A stretch of 64,000 nucleotides of DNA from Desulfatibacillum sp. (GTDB lineage: Bacteria; Desulfobacterota; Desulfobacteria; Desulfobacterales; Desulfatibacillaceae): the NCBI GenBank assembly GCA_016342355.1, contig JAEINP010000002.1, positions 1 to 64,000 of the forward strand, given 5' to 3'. The notes beneath the pieces are model-generated. The model was given only the letters and a program-made list of their open reading frames with translations, was not told where the DNA came from and ran no database searches. The translations under genes were made by a program, and so were the position numbers. Position 1 is the stretch's first letter. Each line of letters starts with the position of its first letter. This document shows positions 25,258-35,557 of the stretch, in pieces.

Positions 25258-26754
25258 TTATCCTGCGTCCCGCACCAAGCGCACAAAATTGTATATGCGG
25301 ATCGCGTCGCCCTGGGGGCCGCGGCCCGTGGGAAAATCATCGGGATCGCCGGTTTTGGGGTCGCTCCTTTGTGCTCCGGCCCCATGGACATCGATCCAGG
25401 AAGAACCCATGTATCCCATGGCCCGGCCAAACGCCACGTAGGCCCCCGCATTGCCGGGGGTGGGAGTCCAGTTGGCATGGGTGGTGTTGGACCAGTAACA
25501 AGCGTAGTCCGCCTGACCTGCTTCGTTGGTGATCTGGGTGGCTTGGAACACAGGGTCCAGGGCCGGTGAACTGGTGGTGTCCGGGGAACGGGAGTAATCC
25601 ACGATGGATTGCAGTTCCTTGGCGTCAGGCAAACGCCAATCATTGTACCCCAGATAATTCTGAGCGTTTTTCGCATCCGCCCAGGCCAGGGCTTCCGGGA
25701 AGTCCAGCCCCGAACCGCTATCATCCTGAGTCCACATGAGACCCGAGGACTTATCCGAAACAGTGCCGTCTCCGTTATCCTGGAAACTGTTTTCCAGGTA
25801 CCCGGCGGTTCCGCGCACGTACATGATGTAAAAAGTTTTGTCAGTATTGTTCAGGGTCAGTCCGTAGCCCTTGATGCGTCCGTCGGCGAAGTTGACGCCG
25901 AACATGGTTCTGCCTCCGTCATTGCCCGTATTGGACACGTACAGGGTTCTGGAAGCCATTTGGGCGTCGATAATGCGTTCTCCGGCGCTGGTGTCGCCGT
26001 AGTCGAAATCAAAATAGGCTGTGTCGATAAACGGCGTCAGCCCGGAGGTATCCATACCCTCATAGCCGCTGGGGTCCAGGCCCCGGAAATCAATGAGCGA
26101 GTAGAGTTCCTTGATGGTGGGAAGCCGCCAATCGTCATAACCTGCCAGGGCAAAGGTTCCGGCCTGGGCTTGGGCTTGGTCATACGTGCGTTTGTCCTGG
26201 GCGTCGATGTCGCCGTCATTGTCCATATCCGGGCTTTTTTGCCACTTGAGGCCAGTGTTCAGGTCCGTGACGGTTCCGTCTCCGTTATCCTGATAAGCGG
26301 GTTGGGATCCATTGAATTGGGCGTCCTGGCCGAAATAATCCTGGCCAGGATCAGGGCAGGCAACGGCCGTTCCCACGCTGGTGTAGCAGGTGCTTTGCCC
26401 TGTATCCACCACAGTCAGCCCGGTCTGATTTTCACTTCGAAGCCCTGAAACCTTTTGGAGTATAAACAATGTCTCCGGGGGTCCTATCTTTCCGTCACTG
26501 TCCACGTCTCCGCACAGGGAAACAGAAGGAACCGTTGTGATCCCTCCCATCACCTGCAAAGACTGAATGGCGTCCGCCATATTTATCGCGCTGTTACCGT
26601 CTAAATCTCCAGTCGTACAAGCGGCGCTCCGCAATCCCATGGCCGACACAGGAAACGGCGCCAGTCCGGCAGCCGCGCACAGGATCATGGACAGAAGCAG
26701 CATCACAGTCACTATGGTTCTTATTTTTAATGACCTATCCATTACCTTTGCCAT
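25258..26754 (-). CDS. secreted DUF1566 protein with dockerin-like repeats
   Basis: 498 residues. Signal peptide (IVTVMLLLSMILCAAAGLAP, cleavage near residue 38). Two dockerin/EF-hand-type calcium loops follow (DLDGNSAINMADAIQSLQVM, then DVDSDGKIGPPETLFILQKV). The rest carries two DUF1566 (Lcl C-terminal) modules: GLKWQKSPDMDNDGDIDAQD to GYDDWRLPTIKELYSLIDF and GLMWTQDDSGSGLDF to GYNDWRLPDAKELQSIVDY. DUF1566 is found in bacterial surface and lectin-like proteins, and function is generally unknown. The start has AAGGA eight bases upstream. It follows a small secreted protein by 64 bp and may share its transcript. Confidence 0.85.
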   Translation of the reverse strand: MAKVMDRSLKIRTIVTVMLLLSMILCAAAGLAPFPVSAMGLRSAACTTGDLDGNSAINMADAIQSLQVMGGITTVPSVSLCGDVDSDGKIGPPETLFILQKVSGLRSENQTGLTVVDTGQSTCYTSVGTAVACPDPGQDYFGQDAQFNGSQPAYQDNGDGTVTDLNTGLKWQKSPDMDNDGDIDAQDKRTYDQAQAQAGTFALAGYDDWRLPTIKELYSLIDFRGLDPSGYEGMDTSGLTPFIDTAYFDFDYGDTSAGERIIDAQMASRTLYVSNTGNDGGRTMFGVNFADGRIKGYGLTLNNTDKTFYIMYVRGTAGYLENSFQDNGDGTVSDKSSGLMWTQDDSGSGLDFPEALAWADAKNAQNYLGYNDWRLPDAKELQSIVDYSRSPDTTSSPALDPVFQATQITNEAGQADYACYWSNTTHANWTPTPGNAGAYVAFGRAMGYMGSSWIDVHGAGAQRSDPKTGDPDDFPTGRGPQGDAIRIYNFVRLVRDAG

Positions 26755-26818
26755 AATCTCTTTCCTTTCCCGATACGCGGGTCTGCCGAAACTCTGCGCC
26801 TCGTATGGTCAATATAGC

Positions 26819-27259
26819 CTACTGCGCCTGGTTTTGCCCATCCATGCGTTTTCCCCTGCTTTGCGGGAGATTTTCCATCTTTTCCGCCAGGGTGTCCGCC
26901 TGTTCCTGGGTGATGAGTCCGCAATCCACAGCCTGCTGGGCCACAACAAGCGTTTTTGCGTCCATGGCGACGCGGAAGGCCTCCTTATCTATTCCTGCAT
27001 CCTCCAGGACCTCCCGCATGTCCGTGCCGTTGCCTGTGCCCAGGTCTGCCGCATCCTTTCCGGTGAGTTCGGAAAGCACCTCCAGGGCCATGGCGTCATG
27101 AAAACACTGTCCCAGTAGAAAACCCGCATTCTGTGGAGGACGATTTTGAGTGCTCTCCCCGGAGCGTTGATAATTCCCGGACCGAAAATCTCCGGCAAAC
27201 GCCAGGGATGCCAGGACCAGGGTTATGATTGTCGCCAGGGTGATTGATTTTTTTGTCAT
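26819..27259 (-). CDS. small secreted protein of unknown function
   Basis: 146 residues from ATG at 27259 (MTKKSITLATII), which has GGAG seven bases upstream; the in-frame ATG at 27265 is too close to that site. A signal peptide (ITLATIITLVLASLAFAG) precedes a mature domain of about 120 residues, low in aromatics and predicted helical. Its tail GLITQEQADTLAEKMENLPQ resembles motifs of small periplasmic DUF2680/Spy-like proteins, but I would not assign it. Single Cys pair at CFHD and VDCG. Upstream of and probably co-transcribed with the DUF1566 protein. Confidence 0.7.
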   Translation of the reverse strand: MTKKSITLATIITLVLASLAFAGDFRSGNYQRSGESTQNRPPQNAGFLLGQCFHDAMALEVLSELTGKDAADLGTGNGTDMREVLEDAGIDKEAFRVAMDAKTLVVAQQAVDCGLITQEQADTLAEKMENLPQSRGKRMDGQNQAQ

Positions 27260-27384
27260 GATCATTCTCCATTCCTATGGTGTGAAACCGCCATGCCTTC
27301 AAGCGCTTGCTTGCAGCCTGTTATGGCTATGAAATTGTTATGGCGAAAATTCTGCTTTCCAAATATTGCCGGATAAACAGACGC

Positions 27385-29076
27385 CTAATAGGACTTAGCC
27401 GCCGCCTCCCGGGTAGCGACATGATTCTTCAATACGTTAATGGCTGATTGAAACTTGTTGGTTGATGTGAAGGTGTATCCTGCTTGTTCCCAGGAAACGG
27501 AGTCCTCTATCAAAGTGGCATAATCTTCGTAGATTGGGACCATCCGTGCTGCGTTAAACAGGGTATCGGCGAAATCATGCACATATTGCCGATACTCATC
27601 GGCATAGTCATCATCGTCCAGCAAATAGCGAAGAAGCGGCCAGTCAGAGGTGATTTCCCAGGCGCTCAGGCTGGGACACATGGGAACAGAGACCAAGGCT
27701 TCGTTGTTGTCCCAGGGAATCCACTCCAAAAGCATCGTGTCAGGGTTTTGGTACAAATAGAAGTTGTGGGGCATCACTCCGTAGGTATCCCAATTCTGCA
27801 TGACGTTATTTGCGGCAAACCACTTCAGAAAAGTGGGGACATCCAAAATCGCCTCAAGGTTGGTTTTCCAGGTGGTTGGATCGGAAACCCGAAGATTGGA
27901 GTTCAACGCATCATAAAGAGCCTGCACATCGCTGTAGTCAAGGTCGCTCTCATTGGTCTTCTTGGCTAACTCATAGGTGTCGAAGGTGCCTGCTGCAAAG
28001 GTCGCCGCGTCCTCTTCGGGCTTGTAAAGATTGCCATCGTTGTCGTCATACTGCGTCTTGAGGACGGTATCGTCGACTTCTTCCACCAGGGTGTAAAGTC
28101 CGAAATAGATGGGTCCGGCGCCATGATCGACATATAACTCGTAAAAAGCTGTGTGGGAGCTTTTCAGGCCAAAATCTCTGAAGAGTTCAGAGGCAACCAC
28201 TTCGTGGACTTCCGACTCATCCTTAAAATTACTCTTGAGACTGAGTTTTTTAAATCCATAAAAACGCTGGCCGTCAATAGCCGGATAAATACCTTCGAAC
28301 TCGTCGAATTTTAGTTTGAAGGGCAACTTATTGCTATTTGCGCTGTACAGACTGGAGTTCCCCTTAAACCGAATCCCGACTCGATACCATTGGATACCAT
28401 TATATTCGATATCACACGGGACTAATATAGGATCATCCGTCAATGAAAAATCATTGGGACTTGCAAGTTGGGTCTTGAGATAGGCAAGATTACTTTGCAT
28501 CACATCCCAGTTATTGGAGTCAATGGTGATATCCATACGTTGAACCTGGCTGGTATCAAAAACCTGTCCTAGGTTGATGGTGATGGCGTCTGCTTTCAGC
28601 TTTTCATGGGTTTCGGCGGTCCAGTCTGGAATCATGGATGAGATGTCTGTCTCGCCGAAGGTCAGGCTGGTCAGGGTAAGATAAAGGCTATTGGACGTTT
28701 CATTGGTTCCCTCAGAGCTGGTGACTGTCACCGTAAAGGCGCCTGCTTCAGCCAGTTCCTCCTCCTCAATTTCAGCAGTAAGATGGGTGGAGCTAACCAA
28801 GGTGGCTGGACGGCTTACGCCGTTGAAATTCACGGTGTCCCCTTCTGAAAAACCGCTCCCTATCAGCGTGAGGGTTTCATCGGAGGCGCCTGCATAAGTG
28901 GTTGCCGGAAAAATATGCGTAAGCACAGGAGCTCCCTCCGTTGTAGCACTGCTTTCCATAGCCGTGTCACCTCCATTTCCGCTGGTTGACGTGTCGCCAC
29001 TTTCTCCACTACAGCCCATCAGCGCCAGGACTCCATACGCCACGAATAAAAATAATGCCGTTTTTTTCCCTAACAT
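27385..29076 (-). CDS. CotH-family protein kinase-like lipoprotein with IPT domain
   Basis: 563 residues. A lipobox ends the signal peptide (GVLALMGC, Cys about residue 22). An IPT/TIG immunoglobulin-like domain follows (residues ~50-135, PVLTHIFPATTYAGASDE). The CotH domain spans roughly residues 175-540, with VGIRFKGNSSLYS, FYGFKKLSLKSNFKDES, GPIYFGLYTLVEEVDD and EWIPWDNNEAL. CotH proteins are atypical protein kinases of spore coats; in Gram-negative bacteria they are exported lipoproteins of unclear substrate. The start follows GGAGG. Monocistronic by spacing. Confidence 0.88.
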   Translation of the reverse strand: MLGKKTALFLFVAYGVLALMGCSGESGDTSTSGNGGDTAMESSATTEGAPVLTHIFPATTYAGASDETLTLIGSGFSEGDTVNFNGVSRPATLVSSTHLTAEIEEEELAEAGAFTVTVTSSEGTNETSNSLYLTLTSLTFGETDISSMIPDWTAETHEKLKADAITINLGQVFDTSQVQRMDITIDSNNWDVMQSNLAYLKTQLASPNDFSLTDDPILVPCDIEYNGIQWYRVGIRFKGNSSLYSANSNKLPFKLKFDEFEGIYPAIDGQRFYGFKKLSLKSNFKDESEVHEVVASELFRDFGLKSSHTAFYELYVDHGAGPIYFGLYTLVEEVDDTVLKTQYDDNDGNLYKPEEDAATFAAGTFDTYELAKKTNESDLDYSDVQALYDALNSNLRVSDPTTWKTNLEAILDVPTFLKWFAANNVMQNWDTYGVMPHNFYLYQNPDTMLLEWIPWDNNEALVSVPMCPSLSAWEITSDWPLLRYLLDDDDYADEYRQYVHDFADTLFNAARMVPIYEDYATLIEDSVSWEQAGYTFTSTNKFQSAINVLKNHVATREAAAKSY

Positions 29077-29545
29077 AAGGCGCCTCCATCAAAAGTTGTA
29101 TGTGTGCTGAGACCGTTTTTGGGCTTCAAGCCTCCGGTGTATAAAATACCAATGTGTCACGTCTTGAAGCATACCGATAAAATGTGGGGAAAATATGGGG
29201 AAAATCCATTTAGATTGTGGGGATTTTACATAGACCTAAATCGGGAAATCAAATAGCCAACAGTTTAGCCCTGCATAGAATGCATCCACTCCGTTTACGG
29301 CGCTGGATATAAATTCGACCTGTTATAATCAAAAGAAATAGGCGAGTCTTCTTTGCTCCGGTGACCTTTCGCGGGGATTCCTTGCTCATTTATTGGACCG
29401 CTTGACACGGGATCAATGGGTAAACAAAAAGCTCGGCATGCGTGTTAGGTTATTTTCACCTCTATCCGTGAGGAGGACTTTTTGGAAAAACCTAAAAAAC
29501 GATGGATTTTCAATTTTTTCTATCCCACGCTTAGTCCACCGGAGT
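29077..29545. other. intergenic region between cotH-like and response regulator genes
   Basis: No gene seen. It holds a short direct repeat of a TGGGGAAAAT-like unit near 29185-29225 and probably the cotH-like promoter on the minus strand (TTTATA with TTCAAG 17 bases upstream, weak). No convincing terminator for the response regulator gene was found. Confidence 0.3.
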
Positions 29546-31006
29546 TTATGAATACAGCTCTGCCTCCTCATTCTTTTCAAGGTATTTTTTTTGTCGGTGG
29601 CGCAGGGTGTTCCGACTTATACCAAGCAATTTGGAGGCCTGGACCTGATTTTGACCACAGGCTGCAAGGGCCTCCATTATGATCATTTCCTCAACCAACT
29701 CCAGAATATTGGCATGGATATCCTGGGTAGACAGGCGAAGAATTTCCGGAAGAATCTGCTGCAATTTATCCTTTAGGCTGTCCAGGAGCTTATCCCGATT
29801 CAGTCCTTGAAGCTGATGTTCCTGGGAGGGTTCCAGCAATTCAATATGGTCTTCTGAAATAATGTCTCCGGCGCATAACAGAATGGCTCTCCTTACGCAG
29901 TTTTCAAGTTCGCGTACATTGCCGGGCCAGGAATAGGCCAGAAATTTTTCCAAAACCCCTTCCGAAACATGGCGAATGGGTTTGTCATATTCTGCTCCGA
30001 AGCGAGCCAGAAAATAATCCACCAAAGGAGGAATATCCTCCGTTCGGGCGCGCAAGGGCGGAATGAAGATGGATATAACTTTCAAGCGCCAGTAGAGGTC
30101 TTCCCTAAATTTTCCACTTTGAACTTCGTGATCAAGATTTTTATTGGTAGCCGCAATGATGCGGACATCCACAGGTATGGTTTCCCGGCCCCCCAGTCTT
30201 TCCATTTCTCCTTCCTGCAAGACCCTCAAGAGCTTTGCCTGCAAGGCCACGGACATTTCGCCAATTTCATCCAAAAAGCAAATGCCGCCATGGCAACGTT
30301 CAATTTTGCCGATCTTTGCCCGGTCAGCGCCTGTAAAGGCCCCCCGTTCGTAACCGAACAACTCGCTTTCAAAGAGGTTTTCCGGGATGGCTGCACAATT
30401 AATGGCAAGAAAGGGTTTACCCTTTCGCTTACTGTGATGATAGATGGCCCTGGCCACCAATTCTTTGCCAGTACCGCTTTCTCCGCCGATCAGCACCGAG
30501 ACGTCTTTTTCAGCGATTTGGCCGATTATTTTGTAAACCGCCTGCATGGGTTTGCTGTGGCCAATAATTGCCCGTGATCGCATTGCGCCGGTTTCTTTGT
30601 GGGATTCCGGGGGTATGGCAAAGGAGACAAACTCCTTCATCTGTCTGCTTAGAGCCAGCGCCTCTCCCACGACTCGGCTAAGTTCCTTCCGATCAAAGGG
30701 CTTGCTCAGGTAATCATAGGCGCCTCGTTTCATGGCCTCAATGGCGGTTTCGGTATTGCCATAAGCTGTCATGAGGATGATAGGGGTGTTGACGCTGGAT
30801 TCCTTGATCTTATGAAGTGTATCCAGCCCGTTAAGCCCAGGCATTTTGTAATCCATTAAAACCAGATCAAAATTTTCCTCGGCTATTTTTTCCATGGCGG
30901 ACAGGCCACACTTGCTGACAGCAACCTCATACCCTTTACGTTTAAAAAAACGTCCCAGGAAATGGTTCAGGCCTTCATCGTCATCTACAATCAGAATTTT
31001 TTCCAT
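29546..31006 (-). CDS. NtrC-family sigma-54 response regulator
   Basis: 486 residues. A receiver domain (residues 1-120) carries the acidic pocket (KILIVDDDEG) and phospho-acceptor Asp in LVLMDYKMPG. The AAA+ sigma-54 interaction domain (about 150-385) has Walker A GGESGTGKE, an intact GAFTGA loop (GYERGAFTGADRAKIG) and Walker B GGICFLDEIGEM. The C-terminal Fis-type helix-turn-helix is CGQNQVQASKLLGISRNTLR. It therefore activates sigma-54 promoters. It follows the histidine kinase gene by 27 bp. Candidate targets include the sigma-54 promoter before the gdhA operon. Confidence 0.94.
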   Translation of the reverse strand: MEKILIVDDDEGLNHFLGRFFKRKGYEVAVSKCGLSAMEKIAEENFDLVLMDYKMPGLNGLDTLHKIKESSVNTPIILMTAYGNTETAIEAMKRGAYDYLSKPFDRKELSRVVGEALALSRQMKEFVSFAIPPESHKETGAMRSRAIIGHSKPMQAVYKIIGQIAEKDVSVLIGGESGTGKELVARAIYHHSKRKGKPFLAINCAAIPENLFESELFGYERGAFTGADRAKIGKIERCHGGICFLDEIGEMSVALQAKLLRVLQEGEMERLGGRETIPVDVRIIAATNKNLDHEVQSGKFREDLYWRLKVISIFIPPLRARTEDIPPLVDYFLARFGAEYDKPIRHVSEGVLEKFLAYSWPGNVRELENCVRRAILLCAGDIISEDHIELLEPSQEHQLQGLNRDKLLDSLKDKLQQILPEILRLSTQDIHANILELVEEMIIMEALAACGQNQVQASKLLGISRNTLRHRQKKYLEKNEEAELYS

Positions 31007-31033
31007 ACTTCCATGCTTTCATGCTTCTTTTGG

Positions 31034-32959
31034 TTAAACTGGCAGAAAAACTGAAAAAACAGTGCCTTGGTTTTCGATGCTTGAGACCTGAATGTCTCCC
31101 CCGTGGCGCTTAATGGTGTTGCGCACAAGTGGCAGACCCAAGCCAGTGCCCGATTTTTTGGTTGTAAAAAATGAATCAAAAATAAGATCCAGGTGTTCAG
31201 GGTTAATACCCTTTCCATTGTCGCAGATATCTATCCGAACACAAGGAACCATCCTTTCATCCACGGACAAATCTCCGAGCCCCGCAGAGACAGAAATACT
31301 CCCCTCTGAGAGTATGGCCTCCAGAGCGTTGACCAGCAGGTTGACCATGGCTTCTTCCAAGAACTTTCGATCTGCCTGGATTGTTGGCAAACCTTTTTGA
31401 ATAAGCACGTTAAGAGTGCATTCTTGCTTGTTGGCCATTGGTTTCACCATGGAAACAACATCCTGTATGAGCGTAATTATATCTGTTTTTTGAAAATCAA
31501 GCGCCTGGGGCTTGGAAAAATCCAGGAACCGGTTGATGGCGTCCTCCATTTTTCCAACCTGGGCCATTGCTACATCAAAGTCTTCCTGAAACTCGGGAGA
31601 GATTGAAATATCCGCCTCGACCGACTCCATAAACAACTTCAGCGAAGCCAGGGGGGTTCTGATTTCATGGGCTACGGCGGCTCCCAAACGGCCTATAGCG
31701 GCAAACTTCTCCGACCGTTCGGCAATCAGCTTGATCTGCTTGAGTGTTATGTCAGTGTCCTTGAGTTCGGCTTCTTTCAAATAAACCTTTTGTTCCAATT
31801 CATTACTGCGATCCAAAACCTTTTGCGCCATATTTTCAAAGGCTCTGGATAGTACTCCAATTTCATCGCGCCTTCCATCCCTGGGCAGTAAGGGAAGAGG
31901 TTCAGCCTCTGAGAGATGTTTAGCGGACTGGCTTAAAAGACGGATAGGATGGACAATATGCCACGAGATGATCCATATGATGAACAAGGTGCTACAGGTG
32001 CACAATAGGATTGTAAAAAATATGTATCCTTTGAGAGTTTGAAGACTTTGGAAGGCCTCGTCACTGTCCTGCTCAACCACAATATACCATCCGGTGCGAC
32101 CCACTCTCGATGATATGCCAAGCACCTCTATCCCCCGATAATCCAGATAGGCCTTGCTGGGGTCGCGAGTACCGAAGATGTTTCGAAAACTGTCTGACTG
32201 GGAAATATTTTCCGCCAAGATCCTTTTCGGCTCTTTATGGGCCAAAAAAACCCCATTGCTATCTACCAAATAACATTCACCCGTCTTACCGAGCGCCACT
32301 TGCAAAATGATGGTGATAATTGTATTGGTACCCACCGTTCCAAAAACCGTGCCAAGCATTTCTCCATCTGCAACTATAGGCGCAGCGATCTGAAAGGAAG
32401 ACTCGGTTTCCCCGGGTAGATAGGTGACGCCTGACATAAATATCTCTGTGTTATCAGAGTCTTGACTCCATAGATGCACCAACTTGGTTGGATCAAGCCC
32501 TATGCTGCTAAAAACCACCTCGTTGGCTTTGGAAACAACGGTAATATCCTTATATACTCCGTAATGACTTTGAATAAGGTTGAGATAAGGTCCGATTTCC
32601 AGGGGGTCCATGCCCGCAACAATGGATGTGGAGGCCATGACCTGGAGGTCAGCCCTCCTTTCATCCAGCCATCGTTCGAGCAAGATCGCTTTGTCCGCCG
32701 CCACATTTTTCAACTGGCGCAACACCATCTGATTGATAAGCATCTCGGTTGTTCGTATGGAAAAAAACCCGCTGACTAACAAGGGAGTCAAGGCAAAAAT
32801 CAGGAATAGAAGCACCAATTTGTATTTGAGTGTAAACAAGACCTGAAATTTCTTCGTAAAACAGGTTGGCTTGCCAAAAGGCTTCCTTGTTCGGCCAGAG
32901 CGTGCTTCTCCCTGGCCTGGCTGGCAACCTGCTTTTGATGATGGGCCAATATTGTCCAA
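31034..32959 (-). CDS. membrane sensor histidine kinase (Cache-HAMP-HisKA)
   Basis: 641 residues from a TTG at 32959 with AGGAG seven bases upstream. A first helix lies near residues 45-67 ([19 protein letters not shown]). The periplasmic double-Cache-like sensor (about 70-300, e.g. [20 protein letters not shown]) precedes a second helix ([19 protein letters not shown]), HAMP ([13 protein letters not shown]), H-box [14 protein letters not shown]-box [15 protein letters not shown] and G-boxes DNGKGI and GTGLGLPLV. This is an NtrB/ZraS-like kinase partner for the downstream regulator. Cache domains usually bind small organic molecules. Its start lies 3 bp past the preceding stop, so translation is coupled. 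Confidence 0.92.
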   Translation of the reverse strand: MDNIGPSSKAGCQPGQGEARSGRTRKPFGKPTCFTKKFQVLFTLKYKLVLLFLIFALTPLLVSGFFSIRTTEMLINQMVLRQLKNVAADKAILLERWLDERRADLQVMASTSIVAGMDPLEIGPYLNLIQSHYGVYKDITVVSKANEVVFSSIGLDPTKLVHLWSQDSDNTEIFMSGVTYLPGETESSFQIAAPIVADGEMLGTVFGTVGTNTIITIILQVALGKTGECYLVDSNGVFLAHKEPKRILAENISQSDSFRNIFGTRDPSKAYLDYRGIEVLGISSRVGRTGWYIVVEQDSDEAFQSLQTLKGYIFFTILLCTCSTLFIIWIISWHIVHPIRLLSQSAKHLSEAEPLPLLPRDGRRDEIGVLSRAFENMAQKVLDRSNELEQKVYLKEAELKDTDITLKQIKLIAERSEKFAAIGRLGAAVAHEIRTPLASLKLFMESVEADISISPEFQEDFDVAMAQVGKMEDAINRFLDFSKPQALDFQKTDIITLIQDVVSMVKPMANKQECTLNVLIQKGLPTIQADRKFLEEAMVNLLVNALEAILSEGSISVSAGLGDLSVDERMVPCVRIDICDNGKGINPEHLDLIFDSFFTTKKSGTGLGLPLVRNTIKRHGGDIQVSSIENQGTVFSVFLPV

Positions 32960-32962
32960 CGC

Positions 32963-35557
32963 TCACTCCTGCCGGTAACAAACCAGTTTTTGGGTAACCA
33001 CATCCGTTCTCAAAATCATCTTGTGCATGTCGAGGTTGTATACTTTGACAACGTGATCCCAGCGGCTATCGCCCGGGCTAATGGAGGTAAGCATGTTGGG
33101 AAGAGAATCAAGCCATTGCTGATTAAAAACAACCCCTGAATTCTCCGGATAAATGGCCATGTAAAAAATAGGGGTTTCAGTCAGGTCGTGAAAAAAATGT
33201 GTGCCAAAGGATAAATCAGGCACCAGGCTCCCATCCTGAAAACTGACTTCCGCCAGTGCAACGACTTGATTAATTTCAGAAAATGTTACAGGAACACCCA
33301 TTGAAGGCGTGTGGGTGCCCCACCGACCGGGACCTGCCAGCAGCGTAGGCTTGCGTTTGGGATGGGCGAACAAGCGATTCAGTTTTCCGATCAACCTGGC
33401 TATACTGTATTTTTCGGAAATAGAAAGCTCAATGTAGCTTTTAGGATCGACCCAAATAATGGCAGAAATATCCTGGGAAACATTGCCTCCCATGAAATTG
33501 CCTTCTGTCTGGATGAAAACCTTATCCGCCTGAATTGTTTCAGGAATGGCCACACTGGGGTTCACACCTATGGTCTGGAAAGGCCGGCACTGCAGCAGAT
33601 TAATTTGAATTTCGTCTGCCTGTGTGAAGTTGACCGTAAACTCGATATCCACGGGGGTCTCATAAGCCTTCTCCAGAGTTTTGAACATGGAGGCCATGGT
33701 TTTAACAAAGGGGGTTGCCGTTAAAAAGTGATCAAAAGTCAAAACCCAATGGTCAGGACCCGGCAAAAATCCGTTCTCTCTGCTTTGGGCTGTCTCGTTG
33801 TTTCTCACTGCAACAGCGTTTAATCGTATGTTCAGGTCCTTTTGAGTGAGTTCAAGCAGTGAGACAGTTTGGAGTTCGTTTTCTTCCAAGTTTAGCAGAT
33901 CCACATAATGCTGGGAGTATTTCTGAATATCACGCATGCCTGCCAGGGGTTTTACCACAGGGTCATCCATGGCTACGATGCGTGGATAATCATCTTCCAC
34001 TCGATCCACGGCCCTTGTCCCCAAACCCAGAACAAGTCTTAGCATTCCTGCATTGGCGTCCATGTTCCGTTTCCAGACATAGGGGTTGTGGGACAGCCCC
34101 ACTCCAGCCAGATGGGGAAAATAAAAGCTCTTGTGATAAGCTCCTGAAACCCTTTGCACTAGCAAGGCCATTTGTTCGTCCATTTGATCCAGGCCCCTTT
34201 GCAAGCGATAAGCGAGGGCGTCTTCATTCATGGTGCTGGCATATATTTTTTTAACAGCCTGTTCGAAAAACTGGTATCGTTTTTCCGGCGATGATTGGTT
34301 GACGCAAAAATAGCTTTCATATTTTCCCGCAAACGCGCTTCCAAAGGCATCTTCAAGAAGGCTGCTGGACCGGACGATAATTGGCGATTGTCCAAAATAC
34401 TCAAGCATCAATTGAAGACGTTCCTTCATGGCCTCGGGAAACTCCCCCTTAAGCATGAGATCCCTTAGCCGCCGGGCTTTGGAAAAATACCCATCCTTGG
34501 TTTTTTGGGCCATAAAGAGATTCCACCATCCGTTCTGCACGATGTAAGAATAAAACACATCCGAACCAATATAAAAGGAATCGTGGTGTTCAAGGATATT
34601 ATCCCACTTCAAGGAGTGATTACTGTGGAGAATTTTCCTGGCCAGAAGCATTCCTAAGGCCTTGCCGCCAACAAAACCGGTTCCAATAAGCCTTTCCTTG
34701 ATTTGAAGGATATCCTGCAGAGTCAAGTACTTCCTGATTAGGGCAAGGATGCGCTTGTTGCGGCTTAAGAGCAAGCGGCTAAGTTGCTCCACCATATCCT
34801 GCTTTTCTTCCTCGCTGGTGTCTGACTGAAGCAGTTTTTCGGCCCGCATGAAAAGCCGGTCCCAATAATCCAGATTGCGTTGGGCTATTTCCGTCTTGTC
34901 GCGTAACAGGTGAGAAAAAAGTTGGGTGGCTTCCACGCTGTCGATTACAGGAATCAACTCATTATCCCTTTTGATATGAGGAAAAAACATCGTGGGGGAA
35001 TACCGGTGTTGAATCTTGATGGGATGGACGCACAACTTGCGTTTATAACTGTAAACATCGATCAGAACCTGGGTCGTTTCCCGGATATGCGCGATGGCTT
35101 TAAAAGAGTGGCGGTTTCGTAAAATTGCAAAATAGGCAATGGTATTAAGTTCAAAGAGGTAAGGACAGGTGATGAAAAAAAAATTGACGATCATCAGGTC
35201 TGTAGCCCATGCATGCAACAGATCGGAAAGTGAGTCAAAGACATAGAAGGTGTCCCTGCCCTCGGCAGTGATAATACTGTGAACCTGGGCGGAGAATGAT
35301 TCAAACCCATTTTCCACGTTCAGATGATATATTGAGAGATTAGGAGGACGCTCCTCCAAAAGCGGAACATGACGGGCAAAGCGCATGTAGACCACTCTCT
35401 CGTTGTTGGATAGAGCCTTGTTTACAAAGAGGGAGACAAGCTTTTGATACTCTTCAATACCATCCACCTGCCACACCACATTATCGCCCCGGCGCAAATG
35501 ATCAATAATGGCGTCCAGGCTGTCCCATCCAGTACTGATTTTTGAATAATAAGCCAT
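32963..35557 (-). CDS. KaiC-like/PEP-synthase ATP-grasp fusion protein
   Basis: 864 residues from ATG at 35557 (MAYYSKISTGWDSLD), with GGGAG upstream; the longer frame to 35638 lacks support. Residues ~1-215 resemble a KaiC/RAD55-type domain, but the P-loop position reads VDGIEEYQKLV and has no GKT. Residues ~310-680 match the PPDK/PEP-synthase N-terminal ATP-grasp domain (GFVGGKALGML, IIVRSSSLLEDAFGSAFAGK, INLLQCRPFQTIG). I see neither the phospho-histidine swivel motif nor the PEP-binding barrel. A distinct C-terminal domain contains LLAGPGRWGTHTPSMGVP. It is probably an ATP-sensing or pseudo-enzyme module rather than PEP synthase. First gene of a three-gene operon with the kinase and regulator. 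Confidence 0.8.
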   Translation of the reverse strand: MAYYSKISTGWDSLDAIIDHLRRGDNVVWQVDGIEEYQKLVSLFVNKALSNNERVVYMRFARHVPLLEERPPNLSIYHLNVENGFESFSAQVHSIITAEGRDTFYVFDSLSDLLHAWATDLMIVNFFFITCPYLFELNTIAYFAILRNRHSFKAIAHIRETTQVLIDVYSYKRKLCVHPIKIQHRYSPTMFFPHIKRDNELIPVIDSVEATQLFSHLLRDKTEIAQRNLDYWDRLFMRAEKLLQSDTSEEEKQDMVEQLSRLLLSRNKRILALIRKYLTLQDILQIKERLIGTGFVGGKALGMLLARKILHSNHSLKWDNILEHHDSFYIGSDVFYSYIVQNGWWNLFMAQKTKDGYFSKARRLRDLMLKGEFPEAMKERLQLMLEYFGQSPIIVRSSSLLEDAFGSAFAGKYESYFCVNQSSPEKRYQFFEQAVKKIYASTMNEDALAYRLQRGLDQMDEQMALLVQRVSGAYHKSFYFPHLAGVGLSHNPYVWKRNMDANAGMLRLVLGLGTRAVDRVEDDYPRIVAMDDPVVKPLAGMRDIQKYSQHYVDLLNLEENELQTVSLLELTQKDLNIRLNAVAVRNNETAQSRENGFLPGPDHWVLTFDHFLTATPFVKTMASMFKTLEKAYETPVDIEFTVNFTQADEIQINLLQCRPFQTIGVNPSVAIPETIQADKVFIQTEGNFMGGNVSQDISAIIWVDPKSYIELSISEKYSIARLIGKLNRLFAHPKRKPTLLAGPGRWGTHTPSMGVPVTFSEINQVVALAEVSFQDGSLVPDLSFGTHFFHDLTETPIFYMAIYPENSGVVFNQQWLDSLPNMLTSISPGDSRWDHVVKVYNLDMHKMILRTDVVTQKLVCYRQE

